From positions 5,364,127-5,428,126 of the forward strand of contig CM019822.1 of assembly GCA_009763385.1 (NCBI GenBank): DNA of 64,000 nucleotides, in the 5' to 3' direction. The position numbers were made by a program, and so were the translations under genes. The notes beneath the pieces were generated by a model. The model saw only the letters and a list, made by a program, of their open reading frames with translations. It searched no databases and was not told where the DNA came from. Shown piece by piece: positions 1-10,747 of the stretch. This DNA comes from Coix lacryma-jobi var. lacryma-jobi. Lineage: Eukaryota; Streptophyta; Magnoliopsida; Poales; Poaceae. Every line of letters begins with the position of its first letter. Positions within the stretch are counted from its first letter, which is position 1.

Positions 1-888
1 ATATTAATTTGACAGGTGGGACCAGTATGGACGAAACATGCTGACACACGTGTTTCCTACAACTTAATGCCTCTACGTTTGTTCACGCAATTTTTTTGTC
101 ACCAAGTATTATCATACCCATCCCTCCCAAGTAGTCTCCCAATTCGGTTGAACGGAGTATAGCTAAGGCGGCGCTCGAGTACACCATGGCTGCCCTAGCC
201 TGGCCTACAAAAGGAAGACCCATCATCCATCGTACCAGATACGCCGAAATACCGCCCATGCATCCAACCAGGCCAGACTGCGCATGCATCTCGTCGACGC
301 TCAATGTATGTATCGCTGCCGCCGTCCATGCAAGCTCACAAAAGCGCACGGTGGCATCTCGACATGCTCGCTCAGTCGCTCCATCCATCCTTGGCAGCAG
401 GTACACACCGTACCCATGGTACGGTGATATGTCTTGATGGCTGTGTTATAGATGCGATCTGGGAGATATTCCCCGGAAGAAAGATGCAAGATGCAACACC
501 GTGCATGCATGCACCTGTTATCCGGCAAGAGGGGGGAGAGTGCGGCAGTAAGCAGCACAAAATTAAGCGGCCTGGTGGTAACGCTCATCATCTTGGTTAC
601 GAGGTGCATCGATGTGGTTCAATCCTAATTATTTGGTTACGAGGCGTTCTCCATCCCAATAATATAGCACACCTACGATGAGCGCGCCTCACAGTCCACA
701 TATATATGGCACACTTTCCTACTGGCTCAGATAGGTAAGAACAACTTGATCTATTATTGCAAGCTCGCATGCTTAATTTGTGTTTGCTTCATTGCTTGAC
801 TATCGATAGGGTGCAAAAGAAAGGAATATTTTAGAAAGCGATAGAAAATACTAGCTTCAACGTTGCCTCTATCTGTGTACGCATGATC
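1..888. other. Intergenic, no supported gene
   Basis: Several short open frames overlap on both strands here, but none has a recognisable domain, splice pattern or codon bias. A TATA-like run lies near 698-706, followed by a possible splice donor near 733 (AG|GTAAGA). This could be the leader of an unrecognised transcript. That is only a possibility. Confidence 0.4.
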
Positions 889-1301
889 GATATAGCAAAA
901 TTAAGCAATAATTGTGTTCGATTACACATGAATAAATCTTCTTTTATATAAATTTGATGGAAAGTATTTGTTATTTTTAATGACTTTTATTTTCTGCCTA
1001 GCAGCATTTTGCTTTTTTCCTTAAAATTCCATGCAAATGTGAAATTTTTTCCCTGCCCCATCGAAACGTCCTGGAGGCTCCTCAGGGCTCGCCAACATCT
1101 CGTTGTCCATTTGCCTTGGCATATAGCTGCAACGTCTAGGGTTCGGGTTCATGTGACCTCTGATATAGCAAAATTTAAGCAATATCTGTATTTTACATAT
1201 AAATGCATGAATAAATCTTCTTTTATATCAATGTGATGGAAAATATTTGTTATTTTTAGTGCCTTTTTCTTCCCTGCCCAGCGGCATTTTACCTTTTGCT
1301 T
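889..1301. repeat. Diverged direct repeat (two copies)
   Basis: The segment 889-1023 recurs in diverged form at 1162-1301. Both copies start with GATATAGCAAAA and share AATAAATCTTCTTTTATAT and a run ending in GCATTTT. About 140 bp of unrelated sequence separates them. The repeat is seen directly; its origin is unknown. Confidence 0.6.
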
Positions 1302-1302
1302 A

Positions 1303-1659
1303 GGGCAAGTACATTGGTCTTGTCTCGTAGGTGGTCTCATATAGTGTCACGTAATTTTAAGACGACTTAGTAGACGACACGTACAATAGTTTGTTTTTTA
1401 AGTTGTCTCGTAGCAACTCATGATTCCTTAATTTATGGATAGAATAAAAATAAATTGTGAGTTGCATGACAACAATAACTCATACAATGGTAGAATAGTT
1501 GTCTCATAGTCCTAAATTTTAGCTCATGAGGTGGTTGTTTCGCGAAACAACGACCTCGTCCTCTTTCGCTTTTCTCTTTCCTCCACATCAGCAAAAATCC
1601 TACGTGGCACTGCATGAGACGACGTACGAGACAGCTGACGTGTAGCAATGTACTTGCCC
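1303..1659. mobile_element. Tourist-type MITE (PIF/Harbinger), 357 bp
   Basis: The element opens with GGGCAAGTACATTG and closes with the exact reverse complement CAATGTACTTGCCC. It is flanked on both sides by TTA (1300-1302 and 1660-1662). A 3-bp TTA target duplication with short terminal inverted repeats is the signature of PIF/Harbinger MITEs. No coding capacity. Confidence 0.8.
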
Positions 1660-1855
1660 TTAAGGGGCTTCCTAGAATTCAGGTGCCTGAATTTTAGGTT
1701 CTTTTAGACGACGGTTATTACATATATTTTATACTAAAATTATAGATTTTGTTCACTACGGTTTCTGTAGACGCAATCTGTAATTTTTTTTACCGAGAAA
1801 AAAAACCCTGTTAGACAAAATCACAAAGTATGAAATTTTGATTTATGTTGGCACA

Positions 1856-2264
1856 AAGACAATTAACAATTACCAATTATTTTCTATAGCTAGACACGTG
1901 CCACACACACGTGTCTTTCTTAAAATGAAAAAGTGTTTTAAAAAATATTTTCTTCTATCATTATTTTACTTGCATTTATATCAAAACTTAAAATTACTAC
2001 TTTTTTGTTGAAATATAAATAATATTCGAAAACAAATATGACATCACTTGTTTTCTTGGATAAGACAATTAACAATTACCAATTATTTTCTATAGGTAGA
2101 CAGTGCCACACACACGTGTCTTTCTTTAAAATGAAAAAGTGTTTTAAAAATATTTTCTTCTATCATTCTTTTACTTGCATTTATATCAAAACTTAAAATT
2201 ACTACTTATTTGTTGAAATATAAATAATATTCGAAAACAATATGACATCACTTGTTTTTGGATA
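1856..2264. repeat. 206-bp tandem duplication
   Basis: Unit 1856-2061 is repeated immediately as 2062-2264 with a handful of substitutions and 1-2 base indels. The unit is AT-rich and contains CACACACACGTGTCTTTCTT and a run ending in TATGACATCACTTG. High similarity suggests a recent local duplication. No open frame. Confidence 0.85.
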
Positions 2265-5200
2265 GTTGCTTCATTGATGACAACAAGTGTGGCAGCATGA
2301 GATTTAAGGGGGCTTTATTTTTTTTCTTTTCTTCCTTCTTTCTTCCTCCTACATACTTGGATATTCACTCAAGCCCTTTGATACCTTTTTCTGCAACCAA
2401 AAGGTGATAAAAAACCAATGATAAAACCTACAATTCTGAGTACATATAGCAGGATAGAGATTATTATAGAGAAGCATACTGTTGCATCTGCTAATCGAAA
2501 CAGATAGTGGTCAGATTGCTTAGTTCAATCTATCATGTAAATGCTACTGGTGCATCCGCTAAGCTGAACATTTAGTGAAGGCTAAAGAGTAATTTGAGGT
2601 ATGCCTTGCAAAGACATTTAGAAAGCATTGGCCTCCTTGCACTCCAAATTTCTTTTCATCAAGAATAGCTTAGCAATCATAGTTCGTTCTATAATAAATG
2701 CAATCCTAACAATCAAATAAATTGAATGTTGATGGCCTCACCAACTAAACCACCTACCACCTCTCCAAAATCACCCATCAACATAAAATAGATAATCATT
2801 TAGCTGAATTTCTAAGGTCACATAAATTAATTAATGTGCTTGAGTTCACCCAACATCTACAAATTTAGAGCCACAATTGATCAAAGCAAAAAAAATTTAT
2901 GTTTCTCGTGAGGCATGATCAATTTTAGTGGCAAATGAAGCCCATGTACACTCATTTTCAGATTAATACTAAACATTAATGTATGTTATGTGATAGGATT
3001 TAGGCAGCGTCCCATTATGATTTCTAAATTTATTAACGAGACATCATAATTGTTTCTTAAAATATTATGTATTTATTGTTTAAAAACCAATGCAAACCAA
3101 TCCACATTCCACAATGACAAGTCACGACATTCTTCATGATCAGTATTTTTGCTGAACTAAAATAGAAGGATAATTTAGAACTTGTATCATTAGCACCGAA
3201 GATTAAACTTCTCAGACAATTTATAAATAATGCTGACAAGATGGGGTGGCTGCGATGGAGAATGGATGTATGGATTGAGTTCAATGGCAGATGAACGATC
3301 AAATGTATTTCAATGATGAAGTGCTAAACGGGGCTCCGCAGGGAGCGGGTTCGGGGACTGCTCCCCCATCCCCGGACTCGTCAGACCCAATGGGGATGGA
3401 TATCTGGCCCCGTTTAGTTCCTCGAGGAGAAAATTTCCCTCTATACCCGGTTCTTAATAGGGCAATTCCCCGCAGGGAATCGGGGATCGGGTCCCCATTA
3501 GCATCTTTATTTATATCAGTAGTGCTATTGAGGAGGTAGTCTTAACATTGTTATATGATGGCCTCCAAGATTTTTAAGAGTTGTGACATAGATGACCAAT
3601 TATCTAATTTATTAGTTATTAGTCATTTAAAAATCTTGGGGTAATGCAAGTGCTTGAAAATCATGGGGTTAACCCATGCATATGAGAAGTGCAATTGCCG
3701 AGTTGAATATTAGCACAGTTACATAACGAGACAACATGTATAATAATCAATATAAAAAAACCAACCTGATGGCTCTTATATAAAAAAACTCTTTGTCCTG
3801 TAATGTAATACATTTAAAAATTTTAAAGATAGCTCCAATAACAACTCAAATGATACATGTACTCATTAAACTCAATAAAGTAGTTTTTCCTTAAATTTTA
3901 TTTTTTGACAAATAAATGCCAAGAGCATGGACACTGCATAGAGTGATTTATATTAAAATATAAATTTTTAGAATCATAATAAATTGTATTTCAAGATAGA
4001 GAGTAATTTAGATAATAAATTATCTAACAATCTTTTTTCTATAATAATATATATAGGATGTCGTCAACAACTATAAACACGTGCGTGTCGCACGTGCATT
4101 GCTACTGGTATCTGAAAATGCCAATGACATATGTGTATTCTTTTTAGCATCCATGAAAAATTTGAACTTGTTTTCAATGTATTAAATTAAATATTAAATA
4201 AAACCTAAATTAAACTTTTATCAATGAAAAATACTACTCTCCAAACCATAAATACGGATGACAATTTTAAAAGCATAGTACGACTGATACCAACCAATAA
4301 GTTGAAGCAAGAACAAGGCGTAGAAACTATTATAAGAAATTATGGGTTAGGATGATAAGTTACACTCCTTTTCTTATAGAAACTACTATATATATTGGAA
4401 GTGCGCACTTTACCATATGTTTGTATTTTTCTCACTATTGAAGGTGCCAACAAAGAGGAACGCTCGCAATTTGGCAATCTAGCCGCCGCGCGACACCATC
4501 AGCCATGGCGCAGCGCCGTGTGGTGTCATGTGTGGACACGGTGACACGGCACCAAGATTTTCCAGGTCGTCGGTTGTCGGGACGGACGGCACGGAATGGA
4601 CGTGCATCCTGTGAAGAATTTTCAGACGACGAGGACGACCACTTTGTTTTGGAGGCCCCACTGAGCCAGCGGCGCCGCTCAAGCCACCAAAACATGCTGA
4701 AATGGAACAGGGAGCAGCCACTGTCAAGCTCCATGTAATATCGATGACTGATGACTCGATCGCCCAGGCGATGATGGAACGGTACAATGCACTCGAAGCT
4801 GACGACTTCCCTGCATTACTCGATAGATATCTACTGATCGATTGACACCATCACCAACCAAATGCTGAAGTTTCGTTAGAGATGTGTCTTGGTCCGGTTT
4901 ACACTAGCTTAGTACGTCCACATCAATAGTGGAAGAGACCCGCGGCCGGGCATCTGGAAATACGGCTAGGGTCGGGTCGTCACGCAAAGCTAGGGCGGGT
5001 TACTCACTATGATGAGGAGTAGAAGCTTTAGTTTCCAGGGAGATGAGATGACCCGTGACGATGCGAAATGGTGAGGTGCTTCGTGGGCCACGGATTGGAG
5101 CAATCGATATCTCTTCTTCCTTATCATCCCCCAGAAAAAAGAGATACTACCAGTCTGCTTGGAGCAATCATAGAAATTCATGTTTCCATTCTCTGTTTCT

Positions 5201-5624
5201 CTTCGTCAATCATAGAAAATTAACCTCACCATGCACAGTGCTGTTACCGCGGATGGATGTTACTAATTAGTTACTCCATACAGGAGGATCATGGGCCATG
5301 GCAGTCGTAGACCGCCGCCGCCGCCTACACATCCATGAATGAGTGACAGCGAGTCGATTATTGGCTCTCTTCATCACAAACTAATGGAGGGGTTACTTAC
5401 TTACACATGCGCATGAAAAGGAGGGAAATTTGTCTGATTTGCACAAGACACAGCAGGAGTAAGGACCTGAAACTAAACCCTTCCTACACAAACCTAACAG
5501 TAGTACGCACAATATACAATTGAGTAGGACGGATTCGTTTTGAGGGCACGAGAAGCAAAAGAAAATTTACAAAGAACAAAGCACAGAGTTGCTATCTCCA
5601 GACACGCACACGCCAAAGCAGCCG
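2265..5624. other. Intergenic, AT-rich, no supported gene
   Basis: No gene is recognised. A GC-rich islet at 3328-3515 and another at 4440-4800 stand out from the AT-rich background. The second holds a 77-codon open frame (4505-4738) with no known domain. An inverted repeat CACGTGCG-TGT-CGCACGTG lies at 4078-4096. Both islets look like transposon-carried fragments, but this is not established. Confidence 0.4.
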
Positions 5625-5709
5625 CAGCAGCTGCTGCTTTATTGATCATTCCGAGGGCAGGAATAATCATTAGTGGTAGCGGAATGATCATTACAGCAGC
5701 AACAGCAGC
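5625..5709. repeat. Short hairpin-forming inverted repeat
   Basis: The left arm ends in TGATCATTCCG (about 5643-5653) and the right arm begins with its reverse complement CGGAATGATCA (about 5680-5690). Flanking GCTGCTG and CAGCAGC runs extend the stem imperfectly to about 28 bp. The loop is about 26 bases. Could be a small foldback or a chance microsatellite-based stem. Confidence 0.5.
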
Positions 5710-5734
5710 AGCGCAATAATCTACTACACTAATA

Positions 5735-5959
5735 CTCCCTCCATTCCAAATTACAAGACGTTCCAAGAATCTTGGAGACCAAAATTATAGAGAAAAAATA
5801 TAAGATTTATACCATCAATATACATATTATGGAAATATAACTAATGGAGAATCTAATTGCACTTAGTTGATATCATAAATATTATTATTATTATATAAAT
5901 TTGGTCAAAGTTGAAAAACTTTGACTCTCCAAGATTCTTATAATTTGGGACGGAGGGAG
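5735..5959. mobile_element. Stowaway MITE, 225 bp
   Basis: Begins CTCCCTCCATTCC and ends GGGACGGAGGGAG, the classic Stowaway (Tc1/Mariner-type) termini. TA dinucleotides flank it at 5733-5734 and 5960-5961. The interior is AT-rich and non-coding. Confidence 0.88.
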
Positions 5960-5961
5960 TA

Positions 5962-7662
5962 CAAAAGATTGATTGGGGGCTTTCCATGATTTCAGTTTCA
6001 GGCCAGCACTCTACTTGCCCATGATTTCACTACTCCTCGGATACAATCTAGATATGTATTTCCTCGTTCCAAATAACAAAATATTACTTCTAACAGATAA
6101 CTTTGATTAAATATATATTAGAAATATTAATACTTATGATATAGTATAATTAGTTTTGGTCAAACATACAACACGAAAACTTAAAACGATAGTTATCATG
6201 AGACAGAGTAAGTAGGGTTTATATCAGCATTTCATCGGTACCAAAAAGAAAAAAAATAAAGACAAAAAAAAGATAGAGTCCAGGAGAAGTGAAACACTTC
6301 GGTCTACGTAGTACCTAGACTAGCTAGTATGTCCCATTTTATTGTTATCTAAAACAGTAATGAAAAGGCAACCTCATCCGCTACTTCTGTTTTTTATTTC
6401 TATAATTTTAATGATAAAAAGTCAAAAAAATTATGTTATCCTCTAACTAACTCCGTGAACGTGGAAGATGTTTATGCCTCGTGTACACAACTCTACTTTG
6501 ATAGGTATAACACGAGGCATATGCCAACTTAATTAATATTTTACAGATATCTTGTAATCATAGTATTTTTTTTTATAACTCATTTCATTAAGACATCTCG
6601 ATCATGCACCCATCTGACTTTGTTCAGATTAAGAAAAAAATATTATAAAAATAACAAGTCTATCCTTTTTTACGTTAGAACAAAGGGAAAAAACATAGAA
6701 ATTTTAAGGTCTGTTTGGAACACAAGAATTTTACCGAAAAAATACAAGAACATTTTTTTCTTTGTTCCAAACATGCCCTTAGAGGATTTCAATCATGTAC
6801 AAAAGTTTTCTATGCACCTATTTGGAACAAAAGATTGAACCCTATGAAATTCATTAGGATTGCCATGTGATGTGCGAAAACATAGGAGCTTTGGAGGAGA
6901 ATTAACATTAGATTAGACCTCATGGAAACTATCCTTTGTGTCTATCTCTGTCTTCTAGTTCCTGTTTTTTTTAGTTCCTGTATTTTTCTTGAGTTCCATT
7001 CAAAGAGAGTGAAAGATTCACGTTGGAATCTCACTGTTGTATGCATGTTAGTTCTTATGATGTAGTATGTGCACACAATAAATGTTACTAAGATTAGGGG
7101 CCTCTTTGATTGGAGGATTGACAAAATAAAGGAATAATCTTGCAGATTCAACTTCCTTGGGATTTCTTCCCATACATCTCCCTTTGGTTCACATGAAAGG
7201 CAAGTGAATATTATTCCATCGGATTTGCATTTCGATTAGCTCAATTTTACAGGAAAAATAATAAACAAGAGCTCATCCATCAGACCCTTTAAAATTTTCC
7301 ATGACGCCAAGAGAAATGACCCGTGCAGTCTCGCGTGTCTGTTCATCCTATATTCTGGTCAGCCCTGGTGCTTCGATCTCCTTGTGAGGACTGATCGAGG
7401 ACTAGGCTTTTCATTAGTCAAAACCAAAACAGCAAGAGAGGGATCTCGATCTACTCGTGTGTTCGTCGCGCGCTATACGTGTACGTACGTGTTGGGTCAT
7501 AAGTTCCATCTGTTGGGTCCGGGTGCAAACAAATAGCTGTCCAATAATGGTCATAAAGCTCCATATGCACATGTTTAGGTTAATTATATATATGCATATA
7601 TGTTTAATACCTTGGTTAATTAACCTTGGTTGCTTTGTTATCGAATGGTCATAAGTTCATGT
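5962..7662. other. Intergenic with MITE-like debris
   Basis: No gene is recognised. Stretches such as GGTCTGTTTGGAACACAAG (near 6708) and GGGGCCTCTTTGATTGGAGG (near 7096) resemble Tourist-type ends, but no matching partner end with a target duplication could be paired by eye. A degenerate Stowaway-like segment may lie at about 6060-6215. Confidence 0.35.
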
Positions 7663-7676
7663 ACTATTACTATTAC

Positions 7677-7710
<34 letters not shown>
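7663..7710. repeat. (TTA)n microsatellite
   Basis: An uninterrupted ATT/TTA trinucleotide run preceded by CTATTA variants. Likely length-polymorphic. Confidence 0.95.
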
Positions 7711-7883
7711 TTCTATATGTTTTTAGAATCCTACAACATTTCGACAAAGATGAATGATAACGATTACCAGAGCACGCGTCTAATTAATGAATTAGTTGCA
7801 GCCGAATTGAATTTTAGTGCCTTGGGTTGGACGTGTCCGACGCCGGCTGGGCCGGCCGGGCTCCATCAGAGTCTGCGGTCGTA

Positions 7884-8143
7884 TTCCCTCCATAAACATA
7901 TTATTAGTTATCATTTTAAATAAAATTAAGATTAAACATTAAAAATATAAATCATCAATAACTATCAAGTTTCTAAGTTTGCAAATATAAAAATTATCTG
8001 GATAGTTTTGTTTTGAAAAATACTTTTATAAAAATATACATATATCATTTTTCCATAAATATGTTTATAAAAACAGAGGCTAAAGTTGTATTTTGAAGAC
8101 CGTGTCGCTTCCTGAACGACAACTAATATAAATATGGATAGAG
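7884..8143 (-). mobile_element. Stowaway MITE, family shared with two other copies (A)
   Basis: TA-flanked (7882-7883, 8144-8145), starting TTCCCTCC and ending ATGGATAGAG. Its interior is the reverse complement of the copies at 35725-35983 and 40943-41201: the GACCGTGTCGCTTCCTGAACG stretch here matches CGACACGGTCTCC there. Length about 260 bp in all three copies. Non-coding. Confidence 0.75.
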
Positions 8144-8234
8144 TACGTACAATTATCTCTGATGGACTATTGTGCACTAGCAACACACACCGTGTAAATA
8201 AAAAGATAGAAGAAAAAGAAGTCCAAGTTGATAT

Positions 8235-8239
8235 AGCGC
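8235..8239. repeat. 5' target-site duplication AGCGC
   Basis: AGCGC directly before the 5' LTR is repeated at 18131-18135 directly after the 3' LTR. A 5-bp duplication is what LTR retrotransposon integrase makes. It fixes the exact element ends. Confidence 0.93.
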
Positions 8240-9230
8240 TGAAAGGTCCTAGTTTGGTTTTGGTAATTGAGTGACAACTTAGGTGGACTAATATGTGTTT
8301 GAAGTGAATTACACAGGTGATTAGTCCACAGGTGATCATGTGTGAGCAACATATGCCATAGAGGAGAAATGGCTTGGAATATGTTGCAACGCTCACACAT
8401 GTGAAGAAGGAGCTTAATGCACATGAAACATGACATGTGGTCATGTGGCTAAGATGGTGAAGGTCAAGGCAAGACTTGGCTTGATGGACCGGTTGCGAAG
8501 GTGAAGGGCAAGTTGAGGCTTTGAAGCCGTTGGTACCGAGTGTCGGGAGGCTTAAGCAAGACTTGGCGCCAAAGGACCAAAGCGATGGTGAAGAGCAAGT
8601 GATGTCAAGATCGATGGACCATGGAGGCCATGTGATGATATGAAGTGGATCATATCATTTGATGAAGAGGATTGGTGCATGTGTTGCATCAACACCGGAG
8701 GAGATGGAATGGAATGCGCAAGGCAAAGGTATAATTATAGGGCATTTCATTTCACCGGTCATAGGTGTGTAGAGAAGTTTATGACCGGGTTTAGGATAGA
8801 TGGCCGTACTATCAAGAGGAGCAAACTTGTTTGCATATCGGTCATCTAGTGCCACTTGAGCGATCTAACTTTGCGATGTTACTAGGATCGAGTGGCATGG
8901 TGAGTACAAGTGAAAATCCTTTGAATATGATTGTGAAAATGCTAACACACATGCACAAGGTGGTATACACTTGGTGGTGTTGGCACATTTGCAAAGGAGA
9001 AGGTGTTGGAGTTGAATTGGATCAACTCGGAGAAGAGAAGGAGGCTTTTCGGTGTGTTCCGGACTCTAGGATGGCTCTTGGATTGGAATTCTGTTCTAAT
9101 CCTTTGTGAGTTGGATCAGCTATGTATGTGGGATATGTAGCCCTCTGAGTTAGCTTTCCAAAATGTCCAAGATCATCGAAATCGGAGTTCGGAGCTAAGA
9201 GTTATAGTCGTTTGAGCGTTGAAAGGTCAG

Positions 9231-9565
9231 TGACCGGACTCACTGACCGGACGCGTCCGGTCCGTAGTGTTGAGTCCGGTCACAGAGTCCGGTCAGTGCT
9301 TTTTGAGTGCTGATTTGAGGTGTATTGACCGGACGCTCGGTAGAGTCCGGTCAGTAGTGACCGGACGCGTCCGGTCACTGAAAAACAGCCCCGAAACCTC
9401 TCTGTTTGCGACCGGACTCAGGCATAGGCGCGTCCGGTCATTATGACCTGACGCGTCCGGTCAGTAGAAGGCTGAACGCGCGCGAAAACTAGCCGTTGGG
9501 GACGGATGACCGGACTCTAGTGACCGGACGCGTCCGGTCACCCTGTAGTGAGTCCGGTCAGTACG
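9231..9565. promoter_or_regulatory. GACCGGA / TCCGGTC motif array with long palindromes in U3
   Basis: About 16 copies of GACCGGA or its complement occur within about 335 bp, just upstream of the TATA box. Two pairs fuse into perfect palindromes centred on ACGCGT: a 24-bp one at 9356-9379 and a 22-bp one at 9520-9541. ACGCGT fits the CGCG box recognised by CAMTA factors (established motif). Use as an enhancer here is inferred. The same array is in the 3' LTR at about 16665-16999. Confidence 0.6.
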
Positions 9566-9610
9566 AAAAGTGCCCAGTGAAGGGGGTAACGGCTAGTTGA
9601 GCCCTTGGGG

Positions 9611-9620
9611 CTATAAAAGG
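9611..9620 (+). promoter_or_regulatory. LTR TATA box
   Basis: CTATAAAAGG lies about 50 bp downstream of the last GACCGG-type motif and about 1.1 kb before the gag start. This fits the U3/R boundary region. The identical site in the 3' LTR (17045-17054) could drive transcription outward towards the eIF2B gene. Confidence 0.7.
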
Positions 9621-10698
9621 AGATGGTGGCCGGCCTTGGCTGGTGCTTAGCACCCTTGGGACTTGGTGTCCATGCTTGGGGAGTGCTAGGAAGCCCTCTA
9701 ACTCACTTGTGCTTGCTAGTGTGCGAATCAATTGCGAGTGAGTGATCGCTAGTGTGTTGCATTGAGAGATTGCATCGAGTGGCACTAGGTGTTCGTGTTG
9801 CAAGCCGGTGGTGCTTGTTACTCTTGGAGGTTGCCACCTCCTAGACGGCTTGGTGATCGAGTCTCCGTCGTGAAGCCCGCGTGAAGATTGTGCGTGGCTC
9901 CGGAGAAGGATTGTGAGGGGCATTGTGCTCGCCCCGCGGGGATCGCGAAGAGCAACTCTAGTAGAGCGTGTCATTGAGTTACCCTCACTTGTGGGTGAGT
10001 TCTTGCGGCGCTCGAGTGTCGAGCTAGGTGTTGTGCCTATTAGCCGCCGAACTACCAAAGTGTGTGGTCGACACAACGGGGACTAGCTTGGTGGCAACCA
10101 AGTGAACCTCGGGAGAAAAATCACCGTGTCAACTTCGTGTTCATCTTCTCGGTGGTTTGCAAACTCCATTCACTAGCTTGTATTTATATGTTCATATACT
10201 TGTGCTAGTATAGTTGCTCTTGTAATTAGTTAGCTTGTGTAGCTTGCTAGTTACCTTCCTTGCTTGTGTAGCATAGAAGTTGATCCCATGAGTGACTAGT
10301 TGACTTGTAGTCTTGCTAGTCACATTGCTTAGTTTGTGTAGCTAAGTTGAGCTCTCTAATTTGGCTTGTGTAGCCTTGTTATTGAGCATTGCTAGTGAGC
10401 TTAGGCTTTGTGCTTTTGCTTAGTGGCATGTGTAGGAGCTCCCCGGTTGATTGAGTACTAGTTGCTTAGGTTTGTGTAACCTTGCAAGCTAGAATTGTTT
10501 AGGTGAGCCCTAGCTAGCCCGACACCTTATCTGCATTATTTAGAATCTTTTATAAGGTGTCATAGAGTATAAGTAGAGGGGTGTAGTCTTGGCTAGACCG
10601 ATAGTTTTAAATTCCGCATTTGTTTCGGTTAGCCGGTGCGATTATTTTTATAAAGGACTATTCACCCCCCCTCTAGTCCGCCATCTCGACCCTTCAAT

Positions 10699-10710
10699 TG
10701 GTATCGGAGC
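10699..10710 (+). other. Primer binding site (initiator tRNA-Met type)
   Basis: TGGTATCGGAGC starts two bases after the 5' LTR. It differs by one base from the usual plant element site TGGTATCAGAGC, which is complementary to the 3' end of initiator tRNA-Met. Confidence 0.85.
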
Positions 10711-10747
10711 GAGGTTTCTCATTTGTGGTCTTCACCGACCCGAGAGG

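Larger units (their letters stand above)
8240..10696 (+). repeat. 5' LTR (2457 bp)
   Basis: Begins TGAAAGGTCC and ends GACCCTTCA, giving TG...CA ends. It matches 15674-18130 base for base except A versus G at 9134/16568 and C versus T near 10247/17681, as far as read by eye. It contains an array of GACCGGA motifs (9231-9565) and a TATA box near 9611. Small open frames inside it recur in both LTRs and are not regarded as genes. Confidence 0.95.

Noticed and set aside
3328..3515. GC-rich islet with GGGGATCGGGTCCCC palindromic phrases
   Set aside because: Resembles a dispersed grass repeat, but neither ends nor a target duplication could be found, so no element is called.
4505..4738. 77-codon open frame in a GC-rich islet
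   Set aside because: No known domain, no splice partners, and antisense frames of similar length overlap it, as expected from GC-rich sequence.
8640..9109. Small plus-strand open frames in the LTR, repeated at 16074-16543
   Set aside because: U3 sequence without similarity to known proteins. Their repetition reflects LTR duplication, not selection.
9558..10076. 172-codon minus-strand open frame in the 5' LTR, repeated at 16992-17510
   Set aside because: Identical in both LTRs because the LTRs are identical, with no domain. It runs against the direction of element transcription.
10589..10747. Alternative upstream start for the gag gene
   Set aside because: The added 53 codons cover the LTR end and primer binding site, which are constrained for other reasons. 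The ATG at 10748 begins the conserved part.
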